Shown here one piece after another: positions 43,327 to 52,736 of a stretch of 64,000 nt of DNA. Source of the DNA: Chryseobacterium sp. ZHDP1 (GTDB taxonomy: Bacteria > Bacteroidota > Bacteroidia > Flavobacteriales > Weeksellaceae). Where the stretch lies: contig NZ_CP075682.1 of NCBI RefSeq assembly GCF_018603435.1, positions 1,984,001 to 2,048,000 on the forward strand, written 5' to 3'. The position numbers were made by a program, and so were the translations under genes. Each line of letters begins with the position of its first letter. Positions within the stretch are counted from its first letter, which is position 1. The notes beneath the pieces are model-generated. The model searched no databases, was not told the origin of the DNA, and saw only the letters and a program-made list of their open reading frames with translations.

Positions 43327-44607
43327 TTAGTGAAATTGTGCGGTTTCGGTAGAATCTTTCATAGCAACCGTTGCGGAAGAGCCGTTGGTAACAATATTCT
43401 GTACCTCATCAAAATAGCCTGTTCCTACAAACGACTGATGTTTTACTGCTCTGAAACCTTTTTGCTGCAACGCAAACTCACGCTCCTGCAATTCAGAATA
43501 TCCTGCCATTCCCTTTTCTTTATAAGCTAAAGCCAGCTCGAACATCGCAGTATTTAATGCGTGGAAACCTGCCAAAGTAATAAATTGGAATTTGTACCCT
43601 AATTTTGCCAGTTCTTCACGGAAATTCTGCATTTCTTCCACAGAAAGTCTTGCTGCCCAGTTGAAGGATGGAGAACAGTTGTACGCCAACATTTTATCCG
43701 GAAATTTCGCATGAATACCTTCTGCAAATCTTCTTGCCTGTTCAAGATCCGGATTAGAGGTTTCCATCCAAATAAGATCAGCGTATGGTGCATAAGATAA
43801 ACCTCTGTCGATTCCCTGCTCCACTCCGTTCTTTACGACGTAGAAACCTTCGGAAGTTCTTTCGCCTGTTACAAATTTTTTATCTCTGTCATCAATATCA
43901 GAAGTCAACAAATCTGCTGCATCTGCATCTGTTCTTGCAATAATTAAACTTGGAACTCCCAAAACATCTGCTGCCAAACGGGCAGAAATTAATTTATTGA
44001 TGGCTTCCTGTGTAGGAACCAAAACTTTTCCGCCCAAATGACCGCACTTTTTAGCAGAAGAAAGCTGGTCTTCAAAATGCACTGCCGCAGCTCCGGCTTC
44101 AATCATCTGTTTCATCAGTTCATAGGCATTTAAATTTCCGCCAAAACCTGCTTCTGCATCGGCAATAATTGGAACAAGATATTCCTTTTCGCCGCCTCCG
44201 TTCACAGACTGTATCTGATCTGCTCTCAATAAAGCATTGTTAATTTTCTTTACTACGGAAGGAACTGAATTGGCAGGGTATAATGACTGATCGGGATACA
44301 TTTCTCCTGATAAATTGGCATCTGCTGCAACCTGCCATCCGGAAAGATAAATTGCCTGCAAGCCTGCATCCACTTCCTGAACCGCCTGATTTCCGGTTAA
44401 CGCACCAAGCCCTGCAACGAAATCCTGAGTGTTGAGTAAATTCCAGAATTTTTTAGACATTTCCGTTGCAATGGTATAATCCAGTTTGTAAGAACCGCGA
44501 AGTTTTAAAACATCTTCCGCTGTGTAAGGACGTTTAACTCCGTTCCAGCGTGGGTTTTCCAGCCAGTCTTTTTCGATCTCCTGAATTTGTTCTTGTTTTG
44601 TTTTCAT
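43327..44607 (-). CDS. aceA: Isocitrate lyase
   Basis: A 426-residue enzyme that splits isocitrate into glyoxylate and succinate. The catalytic signature [13 protein letters not shown] (about residues 187-199) is intact. Other family blocks include [35 protein letters not shown] and [10 protein letters not shown]. It lies 114 bp downstream of malate synthase, and together they form the glyoxylate shunt for growth on acetate or fatty acids. Regulation is discussed under the operators at 46351-46399. Confidence 0.96.
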   Translation of the reverse strand: MKTKQEQIQEIEKDWLENPRWNGVKRPYTAEDVLKLRGSYKLDYTIATEMSKKFWNLLNTQDFVAGLGALTGNQAVQEVDAGLQAIYLSGWQVAADANLSGEMYPDQSLYPANSVPSVVKKINNALLRADQIQSVNGGGEKEYLVPIIADAEAGFGGNLNAYELMKQMIEAGAAAVHFEDQLSSAKKCGHLGGKVLVPTQEAINKLISARLAADVLGVPSLIIARTDADAADLLTSDIDDRDKKFVTGERTSEGFYVVKNGVEQGIDRGLSYAPYADLIWMETSNPDLEQARRFAEGIHAKFPDKMLAYNCSPSFNWAARLSVEEMQNFREELAKLGYKFQFITLAGFHALNTAMFELALAYKEKGMAGYSELQEREFALQQKGFRAVKHQSFVGTGYFDEVQNIVTNGSSATVAMKDSTETAQFH

Positions 44608-44721
44608 ACTATTTTTTTGTTTAGTTAATTGTTACTTGTTGATGGATGTTAGATAATTGATCGTTGCAATCACATTAAACGCTCAAACCCTAAAACTCTC
44701 CCACTCTTATTACTCTTCCAC

Positions 44722-46296
44722 TTAAATAAAAGGATACGCTTTCAGAGTTAAAAATTCATCAAATTTCTCACTGAATATCAGCTCATTAAAAAGTTCTTTA
44801 GCAAGATTGAATTTCCCTTTACGGAAACGTTCTTCACCCACATACTTTTCAATTCTTTCCAGTTCTTCAAATTCCCACTGAAGGATCATTTCTCTGGTTA
44901 AAGTGCGGTCGTCATTTAAAACCGCATCATTTTTCAGCCATTGCCAGATCTGGGTTCTGGAGATTTCTGCGGTTGCCGCATCTTCCATTAAATTATAAAT
45001 GGCTGCTGCTCCCGTTCCCATTAACCAGGATTCTATGTAAAGGATTCCGACGTTGATGTTCTTTCGGATCCCTTTTTCGGTGATTTCACCTTTCGGAACT
45101 TCAAGCAGGTCTTTTTCGGTGATATGGTATTCAAATTTTTTATCGATCTGATTTTTGGCAGGCATATATTTATCAAAAACATCTTTTGCCACAGAAACTA
45201 AAGCAGGATGCGCTACCCAGGTTCCGTCGTGTCCGTTTTTTACTTCACGTTCTTTATCGCTTCTTACTTTTCCGAAAGCGATGCTGTTCGCTTCATAATC
45301 GTTTTTAACCGGAATCTGTGCCTCCATTCCTCCAATCGCGTGAACATTTCTTTTGTGACAGATTTCAATGACGCGTTTTGAATAGGCACTCATAAATGGA
45401 GAAGCCATGGTTACCTGATCTCTGTCGGGAACAATAAATCGGGGAAGGTTTCTGAATTTTTTAATGAAAGAAAAAATATAATCCCATCTTCCACAGTTGA
45501 GTCCGGAGCTGTGATCTTTTAATTCAAATAAAATTTCATCAATCTGAAAAGAAGCCGTAATTGTTTCTATTAAAACTGTAGCTTTAATGGTTCCCTGCGG
45601 AATTTCTAAGTAATTCTGAGCAAAAACAAACACTTCGTTCCACCATCTTGCTTCCTGATAATGTTCTAATTTCGGGAGATAAAAATACGGACCGCTGACG
45701 TTTTCCAGTAATTGTTTAGCATTTCTGAAAAAATAAATTCCGAAATCGATTAATGACGCCGAAGCCTGCTCCTCATTAATCTCAATATGTTTTTCATTTA
45801 AATGCAAACCTCGCGGACGAACCAATAAAACAGCCGTTTTTTCATTTAGCTGATAAGATTTTCCCTGCGCAGTCGTAAAATCAATTCTTCGATTTACAGC
45901 ATCAGACAGATTCAGCTGACCTTCTATGCAGTTTTTCCATGTCGGAGAATTGCTGTCCTCAAAATCCGCCATAAAAGTGGAAGCTCCGGAATTTAAAGCG
46001 TTAATAATCATTTTCCGGTCTACCGGTCCTGTAATTTCCACTCTCCTATCCAGTAAATCTTCCGGAAGCGGAGCGCAGATCCAGTTTCCGTTTCTTATTT
46101 CTTCTGTCTCATCTAAAAATTTCGGAAGAATTCCCTCATCAAATTCTTTTTGCCTGATTTTTCTGTCTTCTAAAAGTTTTATTCTTTTCGGATTAAAATT
46201 CTGATGAAGTTCAACCAAAAAATCGATTAAATCTGTAGTGAAAACTTCCTGAAAGTTTTGTTCACCGCTGATTCTCAATTGAATTTTAGTTTCCAT
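44722..46296 (-). CDS. aceB: Malate synthase A
   Basis: A 524-residue enzyme that condenses glyoxylate with acetyl-CoA to malate. Family blocks are present: FMADFEDSNSPTWKN, VLLVRPRGLHLNEKH, TIKATVLIETITASFQIDEI, GLNCGRWDYIFS (active-site region) and GTGAAAIYNLMEDAATAEISR. It is the first gene of the aceB-aceA unit and is divergent from a RamB/ScfR-like regulator. A -7 element lies 29 bases upstream, with a perfect palindrome beyond it. Confidence 0.96.
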   Translation of the reverse strand: METKIQLRISGEQNFQEVFTTDLIDFLVELHQNFNPKRIKLLEDRKIRQKEFDEGILPKFLDETEEIRNGNWICAPLPEDLLDRRVEITGPVDRKMIINALNSGASTFMADFEDSNSPTWKNCIEGQLNLSDAVNRRIDFTTAQGKSYQLNEKTAVLLVRPRGLHLNEKHIEINEEQASASLIDFGIYFFRNAKQLLENVSGPYFYLPKLEHYQEARWWNEVFVFAQNYLEIPQGTIKATVLIETITASFQIDEILFELKDHSSGLNCGRWDYIFSFIKKFRNLPRFIVPDRDQVTMASPFMSAYSKRVIEICHKRNVHAIGGMEAQIPVKNDYEANSIAFGKVRSDKEREVKNGHDGTWVAHPALVSVAKDVFDKYMPAKNQIDKKFEYHITEKDLLEVPKGEITEKGIRKNINVGILYIESWLMGTGAAAIYNLMEDAATAEISRTQIWQWLKNDAVLNDDRTLTREMILQWEFEELERIEKYVGEERFRKGKFNLAKELFNELIFSEKFDEFLTLKAYPFI

Positions 46297-46324
46297 ATCG
46301 TTTTAAATTTGTAATTCAACATTG

Positions 46325-46332
46325 CAAACATA
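46325..46332 (-). promoter_or_regulatory. Predicted -7 element for aceBA
   Basis: The minus strand reads TATGTTTG (TAnnTTTG), 28 bases upstream of the aceB start. Confidence 0.5.
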
Positions 46333-46350
46333 AACAAAAATTTTCACAAA

Positions 46351-46366
46351 TAGCGAACGTTCGCTA
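46351..46366. promoter_or_regulatory. Palindromic operator between aceB and its regulator
   Basis: TAGCGAACGTTCGCTA is a perfect 16-bp palindrome placed at the -33 side of the aceB promoter. It shares the GCGAA / TCGC half-sites with the site at 46388-46399. Confidence 0.65.
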
Positions 46367-46387
46367 AATTATTTTAAAAATTATTAT

Positions 46388-46399
46388 GCGAATAATCGC
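46388..46399. promoter_or_regulatory. Second operator, overlapping the regulator promoter
   Basis: GCGAATAATCGC carries the same GCGA/TCGC arms with a 4-base centre. It lies just upstream of the -7 element of the regulator gene, where binding would block its transcription, so autorepression is likely. Confidence 0.5.
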
Positions 46400-46409
46400 T
46401 TCTAAATAT

Positions 46410-46417
46410 TATCTTTG
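46410..46417 (+). promoter_or_regulatory. Predicted -7 element of the XRE regulator gene (leaderless)
   Basis: TATCTTTG matches TAnnTTTG exactly and ends 5 bases before the ATG, so the mRNA probably begins at or beside the start codon. Confidence 0.5.
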
Positions 46418-46421
46418 AATT

Positions 46422-47897
46422 ATGAATTCGGACAGCGACTTTATTAAAACGGTTTTCGGGCTGAAACTGAAACAGCAGAGACAGAAGAAAAACTGGTCTT
46501 TGCAGGATCTTGCGGTAAAAACAGGTTTATCCAAATCTTACCTTAATGAAATTGAAAACGGAAAAAAATATCCGAAACACGATAAGATCATTCAGCTTTC
46601 GGAAGCACTGAACTGTACTTTTGACGATCTGGTTTCCACGAAGCTGGACAAAAGTCTTACGCCTTTTAATGAGATTCTTCAGTCTGATTTTTTTAAAGAA
46701 ATTCCTCTGGATCTTTTCGGGATCAATAAAAATAACCTAATCAGTATCATTAGTGATGCGCCAAAGAAAGTCACCGCTTTTATCAATGCCCTGATCGAAA
46801 TTTCACAAAATTATAATTTAGGAAAGGAAAGATTTTACTTTGCCGTTTTACGTTCTTTTCAGGAACTTTATGATAATTATTTTCCCGAAATTGAAGAAAA
46901 AGTCCAGTTCTTTGCTGAGGAAAACGGACTGCAGATCGACAAAAATTTACAGTCTGATGTTCTGGAGACTATTCTGAATGAAAAATTTAATTATCAGATT
47001 CAGTCGGAAGATTTTGAACGATACGGAACGCTGGATAATTTACGGTCATTGTTTATCCCTGAAAAAAAGCTGTTGCTTTTAAACCGGAAATTAGAAAAAG
47101 ATCAGAAAACCTTTATTCTCGCCAAAGAAATAGGATTCTGTGTTCTGGAATTAAAAAACCGTCCGAATACTTATTCGTGGCTGGATTTCGGAAGTTTTGA
47201 AGAAATTTTAAATAATTTTTATGCTTCGTATTTTGCGGGAGCTTTGTTGATTTCAAAACAGAAAACGATTGAAAAAACTTCAGATTTTTTCCTGCAAAAC
47301 GAATGGAATCCTCAGAATTTTGAAAGTCTCATCGAAAATTTCACCAATTCTCCCGAAACATTTTATTATCGCCTGACCAATATTCTTTCTTCTGAACTGG
47401 GAATAAAAGATTTGTTTTACTTATGCCTTGTTAAAAAGAAAAATTCAGATAAAATACAGATCTTAAAAGAGTTACACCTCAACCATCAGCAGGCTCCTCA
47501 TGCGAATGCAACCAACGAGCATTATTGCAGAAGATGGATTGCCGTGAAAAACCTTCATCATTTAAAAGAAAACGAAACTTTAACGGACGCCCAGATTTCA
47601 CATTACAAAGATCAGGGAATCAGTTATCTGGTGATTTCCACTTCACAGAAAAATCCTTTTTCCGATGGAAGCAATAGAAGTTACTGTTTGGGAATTTTAT
47701 TGAATTCTCAGACCATCAAAAAAATCAATTTTATTAAATCTCCGACTTTAAAAACCATCAATGTAGGAGTTACCTGTGAATCGTGCAGCATTGCAGACTG
47801 TGAAATAAGGCAATCTCCGCCTATCCGTCTGGAAAAGGAGTATTTTAATTCAGGTATGAAAAATGCAATTGAAAAGATCAGGAAAGATATTTTGTAA
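46422..47897 (+). CDS. XRE-family regulator, RamB/ScfR-like (short-chain acyl-CoA regulator type)
   Basis: A 491-residue protein. The N-terminal XRE helix-turn-helix spans about residues 12-66 (LKLKQQRQKKNWSLQDLAVKTGLSKSYLNEIENGKKYP). A long middle region has an IrrE/ImmA-like position without a clear HExxH (ILAKEIGFCVLELKNRPNTYSW). The C-terminus ends in GVTCESCSIADCEIRQSPP, the Cys cluster seen in RamB, ScfR and MccR relatives. Known relatives control glyoxylate shunt or methylcitrate genes in response to acyl-CoA. Divergence from aceB with shared palindromes supports that role here. Confidence 0.88.
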   Translation: MNSDSDFIKTVFGLKLKQQRQKKNWSLQDLAVKTGLSKSYLNEIENGKKYPKHDKIIQLSEALNCTFDDLVSTKLDKSLTPFNEILQSDFFKEIPLDLFGINKNNLISIISDAPKKVTAFINALIEISQNYNLGKERFYFAVLRSFQELYDNYFPEIEEKVQFFAEENGLQIDKNLQSDVLETILNEKFNYQIQSEDFERYGTLDNLRSLFIPEKKLLLLNRKLEKDQKTFILAKEIGFCVLELKNRPNTYSWLDFGSFEEILNNFYASYFAGALLISKQKTIEKTSDFFLQNEWNPQNFESLIENFTNSPETFYYRLTNILSSELGIKDLFYLCLVKKKNSDKIQILKELHLNHQQAPHANATNEHYCRRWIAVKNLHHLKENETLTDAQISHYKDQGISYLVISTSQKNPFSDGSNRSYCLGILLNSQTIKKINFIKSPTLKTINVGVTCESCSIADCEIRQSPPIRLEKEYFNSGMKNAIEKIRKDIL

Positions 47898-48243
47898 TTT
47901 TTTTATGATTATCCGTTATTGATCATAATGCTTAATTTTCACGCAAAGAATCGCTAAGATTCTTTTATATACCAACTGTTTTTAAGTTCGCAAAGGTGCT
48001 TCGACAAGCTCAGCATAAAGCGAAGAACTCAAAGGTTTTCTAATTATGACAAATTACGGACAATCATATTTTTTTCAATTTTTTAATTCTTCGGTTCATT
48101 TTCAGTTGAAATGATTATTTTTACTCCAGTTAGGGATATAAAAAAACAAATTAATTATTTGAAGATATTTACTTTAATCAATAAGAAGTCTGTCTATTCC
48201 TGCTATAAAAAATTAATAATCATCTTAAGTTATTCATGCGCAA
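47898..48243. other. Intergenic stretch with relatives of dispersed repeats
   Basis: It contains an AACGCAAAGAT-related segment near 47940 and GTGCTTCGACAAGCTCAGC near 47997, a divergent relative of the palindromic core of the 13.8-15.2 kb array. A short open frame at 48111-48299 overlaps the next gene and has no family features. Nothing else is recognised. Confidence 0.5.
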
Positions 48244-48897
48244 ATGATGTTCGATATTTTATTTCCGAATCGCTGTATTCGGTGCAGCCGGATTATTGAT
48301 GCTGATTTTCCGGTCTGTAATCTTTGTTTTGATCAGATCCACTTTACCCACAACAATTATTCTGAAGATAATTTCGTTAAAGAAAAATGCAAACTGCTCT
48401 TTCCCATCGAAAATGCTTTTGCATTAATGCAGTTTGAAAAAGAGAATGTGAGCCGGAAATTAATTCACGAACTGAAGTATCGGAGTCGAGAGAAAATCGG
48501 AAAAACTTTAGCTGAATGGACGACCGAAAGACTTGATTTTAATGATCAGAAGCCTGATCTTTTGGTGACGGTTCCGCTCCATCCGAAAAAATTAAGAGAA
48601 AGAGGGTATAACCAATTGCATTTGTTTGCAGAAACGCTTTCAGAATTTTATGCTATTCCGTTTGATCATGAAGTGATGAAAAGAAATCATTATTCCAAAG
48701 CTCAGGCTTTAAAGGATAAAGTGAACCGGCTGAAAACTGAAAATGTATTTTCGATGACTAAAGGTATTTCAGGCAAACATATTTTATTAATTGATGATGT
48801 TTTTACAACGGGAAATACGCTGGCTTCGATTGCGTGGGAAATCCTGAAATCGGGAGATAACAAAGTGAGTGTTCTCGTTATGGCGATTGATGAATAA
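48244..48897 (+). CDS. comF: ComF family phosphoribosyltransferase-like protein
   Basis: A 217-residue protein. An N-terminal zinc-binding module (CIRCSRIIDADFPVCNLC, residues about 10-28) precedes a PRTase domain with VTVPLHPKKLRERGYNQ and the PRPP loop VLLIDDVFTTGNTLAS (about residue 180). ComF is linked to DNA uptake in naturally competent bacteria, but a general role in DNA metabolism is equally possible. Confidence 0.88.
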   Translation: MMFDILFPNRCIRCSRIIDADFPVCNLCFDQIHFTHNNYSEDNFVKEKCKLLFPIENAFALMQFEKENVSRKLIHELKYRSREKIGKTLAEWTTERLDFNDQKPDLLVTVPLHPKKLRERGYNQLHLFAETLSEFYAIPFDHEVMKRNHYSKAQALKDKVNRLKTENVFSMTKGISGKHILLIDDVFTTGNTLASIAWEILKSGDNKVSVLVMAIDE

Positions 48898-48899
48898 AA

Positions 48900-48925
48900 A
48901 AAGCTGCTCCACAAAGAACAGCTTT
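48900..48925. terminator. Terminator between comF and the peroxidase gene
   Basis: AAAGCTG...CAGCTTT stem with an A run upstream, between convergent genes; it probably serves both directions. Confidence 0.65.
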
Positions 48926-48937
48926 AAGAAATTGTAA

Positions 48938-50137
48938 TTATTTAAAAGGATTACTCCATTTTTTATTGGTATACACATCGGTTCCGGAAAGTGTTTTCAG
49001 AAATGCGATTACTGCATTTACTTCGGTTGATGTAAGGTTTAGCTTTTGTCCGTTTCCGTTAGGCGCTAAACGAGGATCGAGATTGGTGTTTCCCGGTGCA
49101 ATATTGATATTTCCGTAATGACCAATCACCTGCTGAAGCGTTGTGAAATTTCCGTTGTGCATAAACTGTCCGTTTTCTATTCCGCTGCTGTTGGTAATGT
49201 TTCTTAAACTTGGAGCTTTGGTATTTGTAATGTCGATTCCGGTTCCGCTGATCTTACCGATAATTCCGTTGTTTTTGGAATTCGGATCAATATCAAATTC
49301 AGGAGCGGCATGGCAAGCTGCACAACCTAATCCGCCACCGGTCCGGTTTCCTGTCGCATCAAAAACAGGAGGAGCCAGAAATAGATTTTTCCCCTGATTT
49401 TCCTGTGCTGTAAAATTTGCAAACGGCTGCTGATCATTTGCACTTGCGGCTCTTCCTGCATCATATTTAGAATCAAAAGACTGAATACTTCTGATAAACT
49501 GCGCCAGTGCATTCTGAATTCTTGTTTGTGTAACCGTAGCGTCTCCATAAACAAAAGTGAACATTTCCTGATAGTATTTAATGTTCTGAAGTTTGGTAAT
49601 CAAATCCTGAAGTGTGCCGTCGCCATTTGTTCCGCTAAAGCCCATTTCATTATGATCCTGAATCGGGAATGTAGTCTGTGCTTCCAGATTAGCGGCTCTT
49701 TCGTCCCAGAAAAATTTCATTTCATTTCCGAATCTCGCATTCACCAGTCTCATGGCATGCCTTCCTGTAGTTCCGTTTACTCCGGTACTCGCAACAGCAT
49801 TATCTCCAAAAGCAAGTTCCTGTTTGTGACAGCTTGCACATGAAATGGTATTGTTTTTTGAAAGATTTTTGTCGTAAAACAACATTCTTCCCAATGTTGC
49901 CCCTTTATCAGTAATAGGATTTCCGGCGGTATTATCTCTTGTAATATAAGCCGGTTTGGGCTGATTTGCATAATTTTCGAGGCTGCTCAAATTGATATTG
50001 GAACCAAAAGCAGCCAAAATTCCGGGATAGCTGTCTTGTGTAACAGGAGTGGCTTCATAAACATCGCCGCCTGAACAGGAGTATACAGCTAATGCTGCGA
50101 AGAAAGCGGGAATAAGCAGTAATTTAACTTTTTTCAT
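48938..50137 (-). CDS. Diheme cytochrome c peroxidase / MauG family, second copy
   Basis: A 399-residue lipoprotein-like secreted protein (LLIPAFFAALAVYSC). Two heme c sites are visible: TISCASCHKQELAFGD (about residue 101) and GLGCAACHAAPEFD (about residue 272). The typical peroxidase blocks are GRMLFYDKNLSKNNT, FFWDERAANLEAQ, PIQDHNEMGF and APSLRNITNSSG..FMHNGNF. It oxidises a protein or peroxide substrate in the periplasm or at the surface. It follows the YHYH gene by 93 bp and is presumably transcribed with it from the ECF-type promoter at 51624-51654. It could process the YHYH protein, by analogy with MbnH-MbnP. Confidence 0.9.
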   Translation of the reverse strand: MKKVKLLLIPAFFAALAVYSCSGGDVYEATPVTQDSYPGILAAFGSNINLSSLENYANQPKPAYITRDNTAGNPITDKGATLGRMLFYDKNLSKNNTISCASCHKQELAFGDNAVASTGVNGTTGRHAMRLVNARFGNEMKFFWDERAANLEAQTTFPIQDHNEMGFSGTNGDGTLQDLITKLQNIKYYQEMFTFVYGDATVTQTRIQNALAQFIRSIQSFDSKYDAGRAASANDQQPFANFTAQENQGKNLFLAPPVFDATGNRTGGGLGCAACHAAPEFDIDPNSKNNGIIGKISGTGIDITNTKAPSLRNITNSSGIENGQFMHNGNFTTLQQVIGHYGNINIAPGNTNLDPRLAPNGNGQKLNLTSTEVNAVIAFLKTLSGTDVYTNKKWSNPFK

Positions 50138-50230
50138 AAGAGGTTTTTAGAATAGTTCGTTTAAAAGTTTTTGCAGGATAATTCCGGATTAAGAAATATC
50201 TGTGAGTTTTTGTGAAGATTTATTTTTATT

Positions 50231-51577
50231 TTAATGCTTTACAATTACTTTCTTTGAGATTGTATTTTTACCGTTGGAAATTTTAACCATATAAGTTCCG
50301 TTGTATAAAGTCTGCGTATCGAAATAAGCAATTGTACTTCCTTTGATCATCTGGGTTTTCATGAGTAACTTCCCAGATATATCATACATCTCTATATCTA
50401 AATCATATTTCAGTAAATGATCCACCTGAACAAGCAGTAAATCGCTAACCGGATTGGGATATAAAACTGTACTGATATTTTTAAATTCAGCTTCGGATAC
50501 GGCAAGATTTGAAGTATAAGTTGTTGTTGTTTCCGTTATTGAAGTTACTTTTCGGTTTGCATAAACTCCATAATAAGTTGGTCCTATCAAATAAGGATAA
50601 GCTGAATTGTGATTGGCATCCACCGTTGCAAAATAGCAATACGTTCCGTTGGGATATTCTGGTGTTTTACAGAATCTTCCGTTGTGTTCATCGAGATAAT
50701 CGTCCTGCCCTGTATGAGCAATCCACTCATAATCCTGAATGCATGATCCTAAAGGATATGTTGAGTTTACGGGAGGTCCCGCTGTAACAGAAACTCCGTT
50801 AATCGTATTTCTTGTTGTAATACTTCTCAGCTGATACCCGGATTTCATTCGGGTAATTCCTCCTGTTCCGTCTGCATTTTTGTAGGCATAAGCTCCGTAG
50901 ATCGGATATCCGTCGTAAGCGAAACCTATAAGTGGAGAATGCTGTGAAGTATTAATTGTGTATAATCCGTTCGCATCATAAGGATTACATACCGTAGAAA
51001 TCACATTCAGATCATATTTAAAAGCTGAAGGATTCTGATGATGATGATAATTTGTACCGGCAGGATGACCTTTGGAACAATCGAAGCCAAGCTTTTCATA
51101 AACAATTGCATCGCGCTGCCAGACCCCGTCGCCGGTTCCCCCGATTGGACCTCCTGCCCAAGCGTTTGTGGAAGATTTCCATGAAACCCCGTCTTTAGGA
51201 TCGAAACCTGCGACCCCATTGATAAAAACAGCAATATTTCCAAGTGCGGTCGCCGTTGGAGTTCCTGTATTCTGAACCGGAGCCAAAGGAAATTTAAATA
51301 TGGCATTCTGATTTCCTGCCTGATTGGGATTTCCATCCTGAAAAGGACCTGTAGGATAAGCCGGAATTCCTTTGGTAGAAATATAAACATTGCTTGCAGA
51401 ATATTGTACCGCCTGACAATTTACGAGAATGCTGTTCCCCTGCGGAGTAGAGTTTCCGTTCGGGTAGTAAGTTCCTGTTGCCGTTGTGTTTTGCAGCCAT
51501 GAAGTTACTGCGGGCCCTTGAGCATTAATCAAAGTTCCCAATAAAGATAAAAACAAGTAGGTAATTTTTTTTCTCAT
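50231..51577 (-). CDS. YHYH domain protein with T9SS type A sorting domain
   Basis: A 448-residue secreted protein with a signal peptide (LFLSLLGTLINAQ). The YHYH domain is seen from GTNYHHHQNPSAF (about residue 175) to SPLIGFAYDGYPIYGAYAY (about residue 213), here with YHHH in place of YHYH. C-terminal residues about 370-448 form a T9SS type A domain (VLYPNPVSDLLLVQV, YDISGKLLMKTQ, GTYMVKISNGKNTISKKVIVKH). The protein is probably surface-exposed or released. Function is unknown; the His cluster may bind metal. It lies between two diheme peroxidase genes, with its own ECF-type promoter. Confidence 0.88.
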   Translation of the reverse strand: MRKKITYLFLSLLGTLINAQGPAVTSWLQNTTATGTYYPNGNSTPQGNSILVNCQAVQYSASNVYISTKGIPAYPTGPFQDGNPNQAGNQNAIFKFPLAPVQNTGTPTATALGNIAVFINGVAGFDPKDGVSWKSSTNAWAGGPIGGTGDGVWQRDAIVYEKLGFDCSKGHPAGTNYHHHQNPSAFKYDLNVISTVCNPYDANGLYTINTSQHSPLIGFAYDGYPIYGAYAYKNADGTGGITRMKSGYQLRSITTRNTINGVSVTAGPPVNSTYPLGSCIQDYEWIAHTGQDDYLDEHNGRFCKTPEYPNGTYCYFATVDANHNSAYPYLIGPTYYGVYANRKVTSITETTTTYTSNLAVSEAEFKNISTVLYPNPVSDLLLVQVDHLLKYDLDIEMYDISGKLLMKTQMIKGSTIAYFDTQTLYNGTYMVKISNGKNTISKKVIVKH

Positions 51578-51623
51578 GCCGATATTTTGAGGTTTTCACT
51601 TTAAAATATTAAAGTCTCATTAC

Positions 51624-51654
51624 TTTATTAGACGACAATACATTTATTTTCCTT
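51624..51654 (-). promoter_or_regulatory. ECF-sigma-type promoter for the YHYH-peroxidase unit
   Basis: On the minus strand: CGAAGGAAAA, 12 bases, then CGTCTAATAAA. The same two boxes at identical spacing precede the sigma factor gene (54682-54714). GGAA and CGTC are typical ECF -35 and -10 cores. The -35 box overlaps the 3' end of the upstream peroxidase gene. Confidence 0.7.
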
Positions 51655-52720
51655 CGGAGGACAGTAAAATTTCTTTCGGAAACTGAAAATTTTGGTTTTT
51701 CACAAATTCTCTATCGTTAAGAGTAAGCAGAAATGCGATGAGATCAACTTTTTCATTATCTGTAAGGATGATTTTTTTTCTGAGTTCTTTTGAAACTTTT
51801 GAATTCTGCTGTATTCCGTTGGTGTAATGGTTAACTACCTGACTCAATCTTGTGAATCTTCCATCATGCATATAAGGATAGGAATAGCTCAGATTTCTTA
51901 GTGAAGGAATTTTAAACATCTGATTGTTTTTGGGCTGTTTTGTGATCCCAAATCGTCCCTGATCTTTCAGGTATGAATCCATCGGCAATCCGTTAGCGGC
52001 AAATTGGTAGGATGAAAAAAGTGGCTCCTGATGACAGGAATTGCAGTTCCGTTTAAAAATCTCATAGCCCTTCTGTTCCTGCTCTGTGAAACTATCTTTC
52101 CCTTTTTTTACCTGATCGTATTTCGAGCCTGCAGAAATTAAGGTAAGCTGAAACTGAGCAAGAGCCTTCAGCAAATGCTGTCCTGTAATGGTGCTGTCTG
52201 AAAAAGCTTTATAAAAGAGGGTTCTGTACAGTTTTTTAGCCTGAAGTTTTTTAACGACATTTTCTATCGATTCTCCCATTTCTTTTTTGTTACTTATCGG
52301 AGCCAAAGCCTGAACTTCGATGTGATTAACCGCTCCATCCCACATCAAATCTTTTTGCCACGCCAGATTAAACAGCGCCGGAGCATTTCTTTTTCCGATA
52401 GAATCTCCGATTCCGTGACTTAAGGCGTGATCGTTATGTGCGAAAGCGTTGTATGAAGTATGACAGGAAGCACAGGAAATTGTTCCGTCTTTTGATAAAA
52501 TGGGATCATAAAATAAGACTCTTCCCAACTCCACTTTTTCTTTGGTTAACGGTTCTTTTTTAAAATCGTAAACGGGTTTCGGAAAATATTCGGGTATGTA
52601 AAGAGGATAAAGATCTTTAAAGGTAAAAGCCAATAAGGGAACCAGAAATAAAAAAACAGGAATGTATTTCAGCATTCCTTTTATGACCGGATGAGATTCA
52701 CCTTTATCTTTCATGATCAT
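51644..52720 (-). CDS. MauG/MbnH-like diheme cytochrome c peroxidase
   Basis: 358 residues from MIMKDKGESHPVIKG; an upstream in-frame ATG at 52858 would overlap the MbnP gene by 122 bp and is rejected. A membrane anchor (YIPVFLFLVPLLAFTF) precedes the enzyme. Heme c sites are TISCASCHTSYNAF and RNCNSCHQEPLFS. Peroxidase blocks include GRVLFYDPILSKDG, LMWDGAVNHIEVQAL and SLRNLSYSYPYMHDGRF. It begins 16 bp after MbnP. MbnH enzymes convert a Trp of MbnP to kynurenine to create a copper site (established for methanotroph proteins); this pair is probably a relative. Confidence 0.9.
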   Translation of the reverse strand: MIMKDKGESHPVIKGMLKYIPVFLFLVPLLAFTFKDLYPLYIPEYFPKPVYDFKKEPLTKEKVELGRVLFYDPILSKDGTISCASCHTSYNAFAHNDHALSHGIGDSIGKRNAPALFNLAWQKDLMWDGAVNHIEVQALAPISNKKEMGESIENVVKKLQAKKLYRTLFYKAFSDSTITGQHLLKALAQFQLTLISAGSKYDQVKKGKDSFTEQEQKGYEIFKRNCNSCHQEPLFSSYQFAANGLPMDSYLKDQGRFGITKQPKNNQMFKIPSLRNLSYSYPYMHDGRFTRLSQVVNHYTNGIQQNSKVSKELRKKIILTDNEKVDLIAFLLTLNDREFVKNQNFQFPKEILLSSEGK

Positions 52721-52736
52721 GCTTTTATCTGAAAAA

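Noticed and set aside
48111..48299. Possible small gene before comF
   Set aside because: It overlaps the comF start in another frame and has no recognisable domain or promoter.
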